Source of the DNA: Bacteroidia bacterium
GTDB lineage: Bacteria > Bacteroidota > Bacteroidia > J057 > JANWXU01
Assembly (NCBI GenBank): GCA_025057395.1
Contig: JANWXU010000008.1
Coordinates: 1-61,533, forward strand
Direction: 5' to 3'
Length of the DNA stretch: 61,533 nt
A program made the position numbers and the translations under genes. This document shows, in pieces, positions 9,578-18,439 of this stretch; position 1 is the first letter of the stretch; every line of letters starts with the position of its first letter. The notes below the pieces were generated by a model. The model worked only from the letters and a program-made list of their open reading frames with translations. It did no database searches and was not told the origin of the DNA.

Positions 9578-9616
9578 AAAAAATTTGAATAACCCCAGCG
9601 TATTTACTTGAATTTG

Positions 9617-9644
9617 TGGTTAAATGAGACCTTTTATTTAACCA
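9617..9644. repeat. Perfect 9-bp inverted repeat upstream of ilvE
   Basis: TGGTTAAAT (9617-9625) and ATTTAACCA (9636-9644) are exact reverse complements separated by 10 bases. The position is between PNP and ilvE, 48 bases before the ilvE start. No T-tract follows on the + strand, so it may be an operator or 5'-leader hairpin rather than a terminator. Confidence 0.45.
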
Positions 9645-9691
9645 AAAATAATTTGTATATTTAGGAAGTTTAAATCCAATCCATTTTACCC

Positions 9692-10777
9692 ATGGAAATT
9701 ACAACGATTACTCTAGAAAGCAATTCTATAAAAATTGAAGCTACCCCTAATTCCCGATTGCCAGGTGTAGATCTAAATAATGTAAAGTTTGGAAGTGTAT
9801 TTAGTGATCACATGTTTATACTAGACTATGAAGAAGGCAAATGGCAAAATCCTAGAATTGTTCCCTACGGAGATATACTAATGAGTCCCTCCATTTCAGG
9901 TCTGCACTATGGACAGTCTATTTTTGAGGGGATGAAGGCTTTTCGGGATAAGGAAGGAAATATTCATATTTTTCGGCCTATTTTGCACCTTAAGCGCTTA
10001 AATAAATCAGCAGCGCGTCTTTGCATGCCCGAGGTGCCTGAAGACATTTTTTTAAAAGCTCTGGAAAAATTGATAAGCTTAGATCACCGCTGGGTTCCTA
10101 AATTACCCGGTGCTTTATATATTCGGCCCATTTTATTTGCAGTAGATGAGTTTTTAGGCATGCGTCCCTCCTTAAATTATAAATTGATCATTTTTACCCT
10201 GCCTGTAAATGTATATTATAATGAGCCTCTCAAAGTATATGTAACTACAGAGTATGTAAGGGCAAGTAGTGGAGGAATTGGGTATGTGAAAGCAGCGGGC
10301 AATTATGCGCGTTCTTTATTGATTAATAAGATTGCTCAGTCCAAGGGTTGTAATGTGGTTTTGTGGCTAGATGCTAAAGAACGAAAGTTTATTGAAGAAT
10401 ATAGTACGATGAATGCTTTCTTTGTAATTGATGATTTTGTGGTTACGCCACGCCTTACAGGCACTATTTTGGAGGGTGTTACGCGAGATAGTGTTATTCA
10501 GCTGCTAAAAGCTGAGGGCTACCGCATTTATGAAAGAGAAATAGCTATTGATGAAGTATTAGATATGCTTGAAAAGGGGCACCTAAAAGAAGCTTTTGGA
10601 ACAGGTACTGCTGCTGTAATGGCCCCTGTGCAAGAAATTCATTACCGAGATAATGTATATAAGTTAAGTGACCATAGAACCTGGAAAATCTTTCCAACTA
10701 TTGAAAAAAAATTAGCAGATATACGGGCTCTAGTTGTTCCCGATACTTTTAATTGGTTACATCATGTTTCGATCTAA
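9692..10777 (+). CDS. ilvE: Branched-chain amino acid aminotransferase
   Basis: A 361-residue fold-type IV PLP enzyme interconverting Leu/Ile/Val and their 2-oxo acids. Signatures include HYGQSIFEGMKAFR, RPILHLKRLNKSAARLCMP, the PLP lysine in GYVKAAGNYARSLL (about residue 199), and the glycine loops RLTGTILEGVTRDS and AFGTGTAAVMAPV. The length and DHMF...YEEGKW start mark the BCAT-II (eukaryotic-like) class common in Bacteroidota. The gene is preceded by a 114-base leader containing an inverted repeat and a motif shared with another promoter region of this window. Confidence 0.96.
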   Translation: MEITTITLESNSIKIEATPNSRLPGVDLNNVKFGSVFSDHMFILDYEEGKWQNPRIVPYGDILMSPSISGLHYGQSIFEGMKAFRDKEGNIHIFRPILHLKRLNKSAARLCMPEVPEDIFLKALEKLISLDHRWVPKLPGALYIRPILFAVDEFLGMRPSLNYKLIIFTLPVNVYYNEPLKVYVTTEYVRASSGGIGYVKAAGNYARSLLINKIAQSKGCNVVLWLDAKERKFIEEYSTMNAFFVIDDFVVTPRLTGTILEGVTRDSVIQLLKAEGYRIYEREIAIDEVLDMLEKGHLKEAFGTGTAAVMAPVQEIHYRDNVYKLSDHRTWKIFPTIEKKLADIRALVVPDTFNWLHHVSI

Positions 10778-10786
10778 TTTTTGCTT

Positions 10787-11647
10787 ATGTTTACTCCCCA
10801 GACTCTAGAAGGTAAAAATATATTAATTACAGGTGGCGGAAGTGGCCTAGGTTTAGCTATGGCTTCCCGTTTTGCTGAATTAGGAGCTAATGTAGCTATT
10901 TGTGGAAGAAATCTGGAAAGATTAGAGTCGGCAGCAGAACAGATCCAAAAGCAAGGTGCAAAAAAGGTAGCAATTTATGCAGTGGACGTTCGAGACTATG
11001 AAGGAGTAGGAAAAATGATCGATTACTTTATGCAAGAGTTGGGTTTTCTGAATGGGCTAGTAAATAATGCAGCTGGAAATTTCCTTTGTGCTTCCGAGGA
11101 CCTGACGCCTAATGGATTTAAGTCTATTGTAGATATTGTTTTGCACGGAACTTTCAATTGTACTCAGCAATTAGGTAAGCGCTGGATACAAAATCAACAA
11201 AAAGGAACTATATTAAATATTGTTACTACTTATACAGAAACTGGCTGCGCCTTCGTTTTGCCCTCTGCCTGTGCCAAAGCTGGAGTTTATGCTCTTACTA
11301 CTACCTTAGCCTACGAGTGGGGACCCTATGGTATCCGTTGTAATTCGATTGCTCCAGGGCCCTTCCCTACTGAAGGGGCATGGTCTCGTCTAATGCCTAA
11401 TAAAGATTTTCAGCAAAGGTATATTAAACACCATCCAATGGGCAGGGTAGGAGAGCATATAGAACTAGCTAATCTTGCAGTATTTTTGATGTCCGATTTG
11501 GCACCTTATATTAACGGCGAATGTGTGGTTATTGATGGTGGCGAAAGGCTACAGGGCGCAGAATTTAATCAGTTTATGCATTTTGTAGATAGAAGTACTT
11601 TAAAGCAACTTTTTCAGACCATGCGACCTTCTAAAAAAGATAGTTAA
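10787..11647 (+). CDS. SDR-family oxidoreductase, 2,4-dienoyl-CoA reductase-like
   Basis: A classical short-chain dehydrogenase of about 286 residues. The dinucleotide-binding motif is TGGGSGLGLAMA, then CGRN for cofactor selection and NNAAGNF. The usual catalytic Ser-Tyr pair is not in its canonical form: the region reads TYTETGCAFVLPSACAKAG, where YxxxK is replaced by SACAK. This pattern is known from the 2,4-dienoyl-CoA reductase (DECR/FabG-like) subgroup, which uses Tyr and Lys placed differently. The Lys is present. I chose the ATG at 10787 over the in-frame TTG at 10781, because it gives the usual MFTP... start. It follows ilvE by 9 bases and may act in fatty-acid oxidation. Confidence 0.82.
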   Translation: MFTPQTLEGKNILITGGGSGLGLAMASRFAELGANVAICGRNLERLESAAEQIQKQGAKKVAIYAVDVRDYEGVGKMIDYFMQELGFLNGLVNNAAGNFLCASEDLTPNGFKSIVDIVLHGTFNCTQQLGKRWIQNQQKGTILNIVTTYTETGCAFVLPSACAKAGVYALTTTLAYEWGPYGIRCNSIAPGPFPTEGAWSRLMPNKDFQQRYIKHHPMGRVGEHIELANLAVFLMSDLAPYINGECVVIDGGERLQGAEFNQFMHFVDRSTLKQLFQTMRPSKKDS

Positions 11648-11660
11648 ATTTTATTCTTTC

Positions 11661-11684
11661 AAGGGGAACTTTGGAGTTCCCCTT
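11661..11684. terminator. Bidirectional terminator hairpin between SDR and S24 genes
   Basis: AAGGGGAACT (11661-11670), a TTGG loop, and AGTTCCCCTT (11675-11684) form a perfect 10-bp stem between two convergent genes, flanked by T-rich sequence on the + side (CTCTATAGTTTTCC) and A/T-rich sequence on the other. Confidence 0.8.
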
Positions 11685-11701
11685 CTCTATAGTTTTCCTC
11701 C

Positions 11702-12145
11702 TTAACTCCAAACTCCGTATTTTTCTTCTTTCCCTAAAACTCTCCATATGTTTCTGATTTCTTGCCAAGATATGTAGTGCGGAGGGTATTCTCGTTGATT
11801 TACACTTAGTAGCTGAAGTTTGGAGTTTGCTTTTGTACGTTTTAAGTATTTCAAAACTAAATAATTTTCTCCATAATGCAATATATAAGCGTCCCGAGGA
11901 TGGATTGGAAGGTATTGCCAATTTTCTGGAAAAATTTCATGAGAAAATAAAATATCTCCCTCTAAAAAGTATGGCTCCATAGAAGTTCCTACTACTGAAA
12001 AAGCTATAGAAGCTTGCGAGTACTTCAAAGGACAAGGAATGTAAGTAATTTCCTCAAGGGGATTATCAAAGAGATAGCTTTGAAATCCTGCCTGTACAGA
12101 AATAGGAATTAAGGGTACACGCCCTGGTATTTTTTCTAAGAACAT
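11702..12145 (-). CDS. Stand-alone S24 (LexA/UmuD-type) peptidase domain protein
   Basis: A 147-residue protein made only of an S24 peptidase domain. The nucleophile segment is VVGTSMEPYFLEGDIL (Ser near residue 54) and the general-base lysine is in ENYLVLKYLKR (near residue 97), the Ser-Lys dyad of LexA, UmuD and phage CI C-terminal domains. No DNA-binding helix-turn-helix precedes it, because an in-frame TAA lies two codons upstream of the ATG. It could be a UmuD-like protein without a UmuC neighbour, a regulator that lost its HTH, or a partner protein for a repressor. No SOS-box-like site was recognised upstream. Function is therefore open. Confidence 0.72.
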   Translation of the reverse strand: MFLEKIPGRVPLIPISVQAGFQSYLFDNPLEEITYIPCPLKYSQASIAFSVVGTSMEPYFLEGDILFSHEIFPENWQYLPIHPRDAYILHYGENYLVLKYLKRTKANSKLQLLSVNQREYPPHYISWQEIRNIWRVLGKEEKYGVWS

Positions 12146-12270
12146 ATTTTAGCGTGGCTAGCAGGACAAGTTTACAAAAGAAAGAAAAAGTTATAGAACT
12201 TTTTCCCTACAAATTATTCTAATTTTTTTTAGATTAAATTATGGATAAAAATTTTAAAAAGCCATTCATA

Positions 12271-12301
12271 AAAAAGCCGTTTTTTAAAAAAACGGCTTTT
12301 T
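12271..12301. terminator. Intrinsic terminator downstream of serS
   Basis: AAAAAGCCGTTTTTT and its complement, ending AAAAAACGGCTTTTT, form a near-perfect palindrome with a one-base centre and A/T tails on both sides. It lies 37 bases past the serS stop (minus strand). No gene ends into it from the left, as the S24 gene points away. Confidence 0.8.
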
Positions 12302-12337
12302 ACTTATTACTAGGAGTGTATTTATTAATGGATGTGA

Positions 12338-13612
12338 TTAAATTCTATCAGCTCCAAAGTAAGGAATGAGTGCTTTAGGGAGCAATATAGACCCATCTTT
12401 TTGTTGAAAATTTTCTACCATAGCAGCCACAATCCGGGGAAGTGCTAGGGCGCTACCATTAAGGGTATGGGCTAGGAACGTTCTCTTCTGATTTTTGGAT
12501 TTTATTCTTAGTTTTAATCGATTAGCTTGATAACTTTCGAAGTTACTGATAGAGCTTACTTCTAGCCACTTTTTCTGCGCTGCACTGTAGACTTCCATAT
12601 CATAGGTTTTTGCTGAAGCAAAGCCTAGGTCACCGGTGCATAACAAGGCAACACGATAAGGAAGTTCTAATTTATCTAATAATGTTTTCACGTAGTTAAC
12701 CATTTCTTCTAATGTTTCATAAGAAGTATCAGGATGGGTAATTTGCACAATTTCCACTTTATCGAATTGATGAAGACGGTTTAGACCCCTTACATCCTTT
12801 CCATAGGAGCCTGCTTCCCTTCGAAAACATGGTGTATATCCGCATAACTTGATAGGAAGTTCACTTTCTTCAATAATTTCATCACGATAAAGATTAGTAA
12901 TAGGAACTTCGGCGGTAGGAATCAGATATAATTCATCTTGATTAATGTAATACATCTGTCCGTCCTTATCCGGAAGCTGGCCAGTACCAAAAGCAGAGTC
13001 AGGATTAACTAGAATAGGGGGTTGTACCTCTAGGTAACCATTGTGGGTGGCTTGGTCTAGAAAAAAATTAATAAGAGCTCTCTGCAGCTTTGCTCCTTGG
13101 TGATAGTAAACAGGAAATCCTGCACCACTTATTTTACTTCCTCTTTCAAAATCAATTAATTTTTTTTCGGTAACAATATCCCAATGGCATTTGGCTTCCT
13201 CAAATAGCTGGATTGCAATTTCATTTTGGTAGACAATTACATTTTCTTCACTAGACTTGCCTATAGGAACTGAGTCATGGGGAGGATTAGGAAGCTGTGC
13301 CAAAAGTTGATGAATTTCATTTTCTAATTTTTGTAAAATTTCTTCTTCCTCACTAATAGAGGCTTTAAGTTGGGCTGTCTGCTTTTTGGCAGTTTCTGCC
13401 GCTGTATTATTACCTTGAGCAATGGCTATACCTACTTCTTTTGCAATTTTGTTCATTTCTGCTCTTTTGCTTTCCACGCTTTGTAGTAGGGCTCTTCTAT
13501 TTTTATCAAGTTCTACAAGCCGCTCTATTTCTTGAGTTGCTTCGTATTTCTTGAGTTGTAGTTTACGAATAATATTGGCAGTTTCTTGCTGAATAACTTG
13601 AAGTTGAATCAT
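12338..13612 (-). CDS. serS: Seryl-tRNA synthetase
   Basis: A 424-residue class II aminoacyl-tRNA synthetase that charges tRNA-Ser. The N-terminal 110 residues form the long antiparallel coiled coil that reads the tRNA long arm (KYEATQEIERLVELDKNRR...). Motif 2 is PCFRREAGSYGKDVRGLNR, followed by HQFDKVEIV, and motif 3 is LALPRIVAAMVENFQ near the C-terminus. Length is normal. It is transcribed alone and ends at a strong hairpin terminator. Confidence 0.97.
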   Translation of the reverse strand: MIQLQVIQQETANIIRKLQLKKYEATQEIERLVELDKNRRALLQSVESKRAEMNKIAKEVGIAIAQGNNTAAETAKKQTAQLKASISEEEEILQKLENEIHQLLAQLPNPPHDSVPIGKSSEENVIVYQNEIAIQLFEEAKCHWDIVTEKKLIDFERGSKISGAGFPVYYHQGAKLQRALINFFLDQATHNGYLEVQPPILVNPDSAFGTGQLPDKDGQMYYINQDELYLIPTAEVPITNLYRDEIIEESELPIKLCGYTPCFRREAGSYGKDVRGLNRLHQFDKVEIVQITHPDTSYETLEEMVNYVKTLLDKLELPYRVALLCTGDLGFASAKTYDMEVYSAAQKKWLEVSSISNFESYQANRLKLRIKSKNQKRTFLAHTLNGSALALPRIVAAMVENFQQKDGSILLPKALIPYFGADRI

Positions 13613-13666
13613 AAAAACTTCAAAAAAATCAAGCGAAATAAATCATTTAGTAGCTAAAAAAAAATG

Positions 13667-13694
13667 TTGATTCTAAAAATAAAGATTAAATTTG
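13667..13694 (+). promoter_or_regulatory. Promoter of rho (TTG-N17-TAAATTTG)
   Basis: A TTG at 13667-13669 and TAAATTTG at 13687-13694 are separated by 17 bases, matching the Bacteroidota -33/-7 arrangement. The rho ATG lies 88 bases downstream, leaving room for a leader of about 80 bases, which would allow Rho autoregulation by leader termination. That last point is inference. Confidence 0.6.
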
Positions 13695-13782
13695 CACTCA
13701 TAAAGCCAACCTTAATATTAAATCATAGCTCACCAGGAAACAGTTAATTTTAGTTGCACAACCTCAATCTTAGTAACTTCCA

Positions 13783-15516
13783 ATGTACGACATCGTTGAA
13801 TTAAATAACAAGTCGCTCAATGAACTTCGCCAAATAGCGCAGCGACTGAGTGTTAAAAACTATGAATTGTTGAAAAAGGATGACTTGGTTTTTGAAATTA
13901 CCCGATATTTGCAAGAGCATCCTGAATTTGATTTGAGCAGCATTATGTATCCTGAAGAAGATTTTAGCGGTAGTTTTGCAGAAGTGCCCTCTTTTCAGCG
14001 TAGTTTTGCTTATGAAGAAATGCTCGAAGACTATCCCCTTTCTTCAGCATCCTCGGAAGCATTGCCTGCACAAAAAGAACATGCTAAAAAATTGCGTAAT
14101 CCAAAAGAAGAGTTTTCTGAAGAGCAACCCGAAGTAGTAGGGATGCAAAAAACGGAGTTTTTCAGCAGAGGAGTCCAGGAAGATAGCAAGCCTAAAGAAT
14201 CTATAGAATCTAATATATTTAATGAGTCTGCAGAAGTTGCTTCGTCTACTGCCTCCCCGCAGCCTAAGCCTGTAGAAGTACTAGAACCCTCACCTTCTAA
14301 TAGAAAAAGCAAGGACCGTAGCGATAAAAGAAGGAGTGGAAGTGATTATCATGAAAATAGCCGCTCTGCTTCTCATCGAAGAGACGATTTTTCTGAGTTT
14401 GAGGGTTTAATTGCTAACCAAGGGGTCCTTGAAATTTTAGAAGAGGGATATGGTTTTCTGCGTTCTCCCGAATACAACTACCTACCCTCTCCAGATGATA
14501 TTTATGTCTCTCCCTCTCAAATTAAATTATTTGGGCTAAAAACGGGGGATACAGTGTATGGTCAAATTCGCCCCCCCAAAGAAGGTGAGCGATTCTTTGC
14601 TCTTTTGAAAGTAAACACTATTAATGGTAAACATCCGGATGAAATCAGAGACCGCGTACTTTTTGACCACCTAACTCCACTTTTTCCGGACGAAAAGTTT
14701 AATCTAACTAGTGACGATAAAGATGATTTATCTCTACGGCTGCTGGATCTTTTTGCGCCTATTGGAAAAGGGCAAAGAGGCCTAATTGTTGCTCAGCCTA
14801 AGACTGGAAAAACAGTATTATTGCAAAAGATTGCTAATTCGATTGCTAAAAATCATCCGGAAGTTTATTTAATGGTTTTATTAATAGACGAACGGCCGGA
14901 AGAAGTAACTGATATGTTGCGAAATGTACAAGCGGAGGTAATTGCTTCTACTTTTGATGAGCCCGCAGAAAGGCATATTCATGTGTCTAAAATTGCTCTT
15001 GAAAAAGCTAAAAGGCTGGTAGAGTGCAAGCATGATGTGGTAATCTTACTTGATTCTATTACTCGGTTAGCTCGTGCTTATAACGTAGTAATGCCTTCTA
15101 CAGGAAAAATTCTAACAGGCGGCGTAGATGCCAACGCCTTGCAAAAACCTAAGCGTTTCTTTGGCGCTGCTCGTAAAGTCGAAGAAGGAGGCTCCTTGAC
15201 TATCTTAGCTACTGCCCTAACTGATACCGGAAGCCGAATGGATGACTATATTTTTGAAGAATTTAAGGGTACAGGCAATATGGAACTGCAATTAGATAGA
15301 AAATTATCTAACCGGCGTATTTTCCCAGCTATAGATGTGGTAAGCTCCGGTACCAGGCATGAAGAACTCTTAATGGACCCTAAAACCATGCAGCGAGTAT
15401 GGATTTTGCGTAAGTTTTTGACAGAAATGACTACGCTAGAATGCATGGAATTTTTGATAGAAAAAATGAAAGGAACCAAAACAAATGAAGAATTTTTACT
15501 TTCCATGAACGCATAA
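13783..15516 (+). CDS. rho: Transcription termination factor Rho with long disordered insert
   Basis: A 577-residue hexameric RNA helicase; E. coli Rho has 419. Order: Rho_N helical domain (1-50, [19 protein letters not shown]), an acidic/Ser/Lys/Arg-rich low-complexity insert (about 50-205), the cold-shock RNA-binding domain (about 208-280, [20 protein letters not shown]), and the RecA-like ATPase. The Walker A region reads [12 protein letters not shown], followed by [14 protein letters not shown] and the Q/R loops ([19 protein letters not shown]). Long N-terminal inserts are usual in Bacteroidota Rho, and in Bacteroides such an insert has been linked to phase separation. It stands alone with its own promoter. 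Confidence 0.97.
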   Translation: MYDIVELNNKSLNELRQIAQRLSVKNYELLKKDDLVFEITRYLQEHPEFDLSSIMYPEEDFSGSFAEVPSFQRSFAYEEMLEDYPLSSASSEALPAQKEHAKKLRNPKEEFSEEQPEVVGMQKTEFFSRGVQEDSKPKESIESNIFNESAEVASSTASPQPKPVEVLEPSPSNRKSKDRSDKRRSGSDYHENSRSASHRRDDFSEFEGLIANQGVLEILEEGYGFLRSPEYNYLPSPDDIYVSPSQIKLFGLKTGDTVYGQIRPPKEGERFFALLKVNTINGKHPDEIRDRVLFDHLTPLFPDEKFNLTSDDKDDLSLRLLDLFAPIGKGQRGLIVAQPKTGKTVLLQKIANSIAKNHPEVYLMVLLIDERPEEVTDMLRNVQAEVIASTFDEPAERHIHVSKIALEKAKRLVECKHDVVILLDSITRLARAYNVVMPSTGKILTGGVDANALQKPKRFFGAARKVEEGGSLTILATALTDTGSRMDDYIFEEFKGTGNMELQLDRKLSNRRIFPAIDVVSSGTRHEELLMDPKTMQRVWILRKFLTEMTTLECMEFLIEKMKGTKTNEEFLLSMNA

Positions 15517-15638
15517 AAGACTATAAATTTTAATTTTAATAATATGATACCGTGAGTAAGGTGCTTAGCCTTACTCACTCAGCTGTTTAGCTCTATGGAT
15601 AGTTAAGTCTAAATTAAAAGTGCAAAGCTTCTTACTGC

Positions 15639-15647
15639 TTTTTTTTT
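15639..15647. repeat. 9-T homopolymer at the porin signal peptide
   Basis: Nine consecutive T bases lie in the hydrophobic core of the porin signal sequence, exactly where two reading frames meet. Such a tract can change length by slipped-strand mispairing, or be miscounted in sequencing. Confidence 0.6.
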
Positions 15648-17658
15648 GTTTTTTTCTCATTCAGCCCTAGGAGAAATAGATACCGCTCAAAATGTAAAAA
15701 AGAAAGTCGAAATTTTCTCCTTTTTTCTTATACCCCGCTTTCTTGCAGCAGATTCTGTAGTAAGTAATTTATATAGAGGTGTAAAGGTAGAAGATTTTTA
15801 TCTATGGGATTCTATAGAAAGACTTCGTGGCTTTACTCAGTCCTTAGGATTAAATGGCAAGCCTATCTTGAACTTTCAGAATGCTCTATTACCTAAGTAT
15901 CATCTGTCTAATCTTAAAGACTATGCTGTACTAGATTATCAGAGTCATCGCAAGCATAGTATTCATCTTTTACCTTTTCTTAATACTCGAACGCCTTTTT
16001 TTGATATTCAATTTTTGCAAGGAGCAGGTGAAATGCAGCAATTAAAGGTTTTGGCTTCCCAAAATATCAATCCTTTATTAAACGTAACCATCACTTATGA
16101 CCGGCTTTCAGCAATAGGATTTTATCCTAATTCGAAAGTAGATCATTACAGCTTAGGGGTAACAACCAATTTTCACTCATTACGAAAAAAGCTATTTTTG
16201 CTTGCAGCCTTAGAGTTTGATCAATTTTTTGACCAAATAAGCGGTGGCTCATTACAGCGAGGTATCGATGCCTTTCAAAATTCTTTTGGTAGGGCTGCTT
16301 TACCCTACCTTTCAAGTGCAGGTTATTTCCAGCGCTATAGAAGTAGTTTTTTATCTTTTTTCTACTTATTACCCTCTAAAAGTAGGCAGAAATCAAAAAT
16401 TATATTCTCTTCAACACTAAAAGTAGAGGACCAGCTTCATCAGTACCAAGATAAAAATACATATCCCGATAGCCTACCGCTTGTACAACCTGCCTTCCCT
16501 TACGGTCAGATATACAATAGTAATGTTTCGGTAGATAATTTTACTGAATTTTCCTCGATTTTTTTTCAAAATTTTGCAACCTGGATATATAGGCTGAATA
16601 TACATCAAGTTTTAGAGTCTCAACTTATTGTTGAGCAGCAGCTTGTGGATATTTCTTCTTTGGGTAGTAATTATAGTCAGTTAAAACAAAATGTTCACAC
16701 AATTAGGAGTCAATCCTTTTATCGCAGCCAAAGGCTATTAATTTCAGCCCATGTTTTTTGGAGTATCAGTAAACTTTTGCCTTCATTGGGGCAATATGAA
16801 GCAAAGGGTGTATTTCAGCCCTGGTTAAATAATTATCTCTATGAAGATAGTATTTTAGAAATCAGAAAAGGGAAAGTAGTTGCAACTCCTAAAAAATATG
16901 AGGGCATGTACGCTCCTTTAGAGCTAGAGCTTTATTGGCGGCAGGGAGAACAAAATCCTAGTCTGCAAAGTATGTTTTGGCAAAGTAATACTTTTTTAGG
17001 TAATTCTTCCTTAAGAAACGAAGGTATTAGTCAATTAAAATTAACAGCTCTTTTTAAGAAAAAGCCTGTAGTTCGCAAGGGATTTTTACACTTACAGGAT
17101 ATTTATAGTATTTCTTTTTTTAATACTCAGATATATAATCCCATTTTTTATAATGCAAGTGCGGAGGCTGTTCAATTGAGTGGTGAAATATATCAATGGT
17201 TAGGTATGGAGGTTGCACTAAGGCAGCGGTGGGACGTTTGTTATGCAGAAATGCAATTCAATTTTCAAAAAAGTATTAGTCAGGGTAGAAGGCTTTTAAC
17301 TAGATACGCAAAAAGCTTACCTACTTATTTTGGAAAGTTAAGTTTTTATTACTTTAATAAAATAGCTAAACGACCAATTACTTTAAAAGTAGGGTTGGAT
17401 GTCTATTTTTTTACGTCTTTTCAAGCGCTTCAATGGGAGCCCTCTCTAAGAATACTTTACCCGCAACAAGATGAATTTATTAAGGGATATACTCGTTGGG
17501 ACGCATATATTAGTGCACAAATAAGAACAGCCCATGTTTTTTTTAAATTGGCACATCTAAATGAAGGATTAGCAGATGTCGGGTATTATACTGTTCCATT
17601 TTATCCGATGCTAGGTAGAAATTTTTGTTTTGGGGTACAATGGCAATTATTTGATTAG
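15646..17658 (+). CDS. Putative porin (Porin_10-like outer-membrane protein), start region disrupted
   Basis: About 670 residues resembling the putative porin family (Porin_10, PF14121) of Bacteroidota: YLWDSIERLRGF, GFYPNSKVDHYSLGVTTNF, and many amphipathic strands ending in FCFGVQWQLFD. The annotated start is a TTG at 15646 inside a T-tract and gives no proper signal peptide. In the same frame the hydrophobic run continues upstream only to an ATT (15613) after a TAA. In the +1 frame a GTG (15620) starts MQSFLLLFF, which would join this frame if the 9-T run (15639-15647) changed by one base. The gene therefore either uses a non-canonical start, carries a sequencing error, or is switched by slippage. 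Confidence 0.72.
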   Translation: MFFSHSALGEIDTAQNVKKKVEIFSFFLIPRFLAADSVVSNLYRGVKVEDFYLWDSIERLRGFTQSLGLNGKPILNFQNALLPKYHLSNLKDYAVLDYQSHRKHSIHLLPFLNTRTPFFDIQFLQGAGEMQQLKVLASQNINPLLNVTITYDRLSAIGFYPNSKVDHYSLGVTTNFHSLRKKLFLLAALEFDQFFDQISGGSLQRGIDAFQNSFGRAALPYLSSAGYFQRYRSSFLSFFYLLPSKSRQKSKIIFSSTLKVEDQLHQYQDKNTYPDSLPLVQPAFPYGQIYNSNVSVDNFTEFSSIFFQNFATWIYRLNIHQVLESQLIVEQQLVDISSLGSNYSQLKQNVHTIRSQSFYRSQRLLISAHVFWSISKLLPSLGQYEAKGVFQPWLNNYLYEDSILEIRKGKVVATPKKYEGMYAPLELELYWRQGEQNPSLQSMFWQSNTFLGNSSLRNEGISQLKLTALFKKKPVVRKGFLHLQDIYSISFFNTQIYNPIFYNASAEAVQLSGEIYQWLGMEVALRQRWDVCYAEMQFNFQKSISQGRRLLTRYAKSLPTYFGKLSFYYFNKIAKRPITLKVGLDVYFFTSFQALQWEPSLRILYPQQDEFIKGYTRWDAYISAQIRTAHVFFKLAHLNEGLADVGYYTVPFYPMLGRNFCFGVQWQLFD

Positions 17659-17661
17659 GTA

Positions 17662-18303
17662 ATGAAAAAAGTAAAAAAGATAGTTTGGGAGATTTTGAGG
17701 TTTTTAGGTTTAAGTGGGTATGTTGCCATTGTTACAAATAGTTATTTGAAGGAAATGGGTTGGTTTACTTCCCATGCTAAGCAGAAATCGATAGATAGTG
17801 AAGGAAATCCTTTGCCCTGGATGCCTTATAGCTTTATATATTTTCTTGAGCCAAGGTTGCGTCCTCACTTTTCAATATTTGAGTATGGCAGTGGAAATTC
17901 TACTCTTTGGTTAGCCAAAAGGGTAAAAGAAGTGATTGCTGTTGAGCATAATCCTACGTGGTTGCAAGAAATAAAGAATAAATTACCTACTAATACTCGC
18001 ATTATATTTAAACAGGACCCAAAAGAGTATGTCAACGCTATTCAAGAAACTAATCGAAAATTTGATATTATCATCGTGGATGGCATTAATCGAAATGAAT
18101 GTATTATTAGTGCTCCAGAATATCTTAATGCTGGAGGAGTTATTATAGTGGATAATTTGGAAAGAGCAGAATACTGGAGTGCTATTTACTTTTTATTAGA
18201 AAAGGGGTACAAAATTATAGAATTTAAAGGTATACCCCCCGCAGTAAGTACAAGTACTATTACAGGGGTTCTTTACAGAAAAGATAATTGCCTTGAAATT
18301 TAA
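17662..18303 (+). CDS. Class I SAM-dependent methyltransferase-like protein
   Basis: A 213-residue Rossmann-fold protein. SAM-binding motif I is FEYGSGNSTLWLA (about residue 74), the acidic end of strand beta-2 is VIAVEHNPTWL, and post-motifs are DIIIVDGINRNECI and GGVIIVDNLE. This fits the small class I methyltransferases found near surface-polysaccharide genes. The acceptor cannot be read from the sequence. The N-terminal 60 residues (LRFLGLSGYVAIVTNSYL) are partly hydrophobic and may associate with the membrane. It starts 3 bases after the porin stop, so the two are likely co-transcribed. Confidence 0.75.
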   Translation: MKKVKKIVWEILRFLGLSGYVAIVTNSYLKEMGWFTSHAKQKSIDSEGNPLPWMPYSFIYFLEPRLRPHFSIFEYGSGNSTLWLAKRVKEVIAVEHNPTWLQEIKNKLPTNTRIIFKQDPKEYVNAIQETNRKFDIIIVDGINRNECIISAPEYLNAGGVIIVDNLERAEYWSAIYFLLEKGYKIIEFKGIPPAVSTSTITGVLYRKDNCLEI

Positions 18304-18372
18304 TTTTTTTAGGAATATTTGAAGTTTCTAGAGTACAATAACTTAAAGTGGGCATTCCTAATAAAATTAAAA

Positions 18373-18380
18373 TATATTTG
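18373..18380 (+). promoter_or_regulatory. -7 box upstream of the AsnB-like/CapA unit
   Basis: TATATTTG, a perfect TAnnTTTG match, lies 59 bases before the GTG start of the asparagine-synthetase-like gene in a 136-base intergenic gap. No clear TTG -33 is seen. It suggests the AsnB-like, CapA and HtrA genes form a new transcription unit. Confidence 0.45.
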
Positions 18381-18439
18381 CTTAAAAATACAAAAATGCT
18401 TTTATCATTAGCTTGAACAAAATAAAAACATAACTGAAT

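Noticed and set aside
11631-11921. 96-residue minus-strand frame overlapping the S24 gene
   Set aside because: It covers the terminator hairpin and most of the S24 gene in another frame, with no recognisable motif; the S24 frame has the Ser-Lys dyad.
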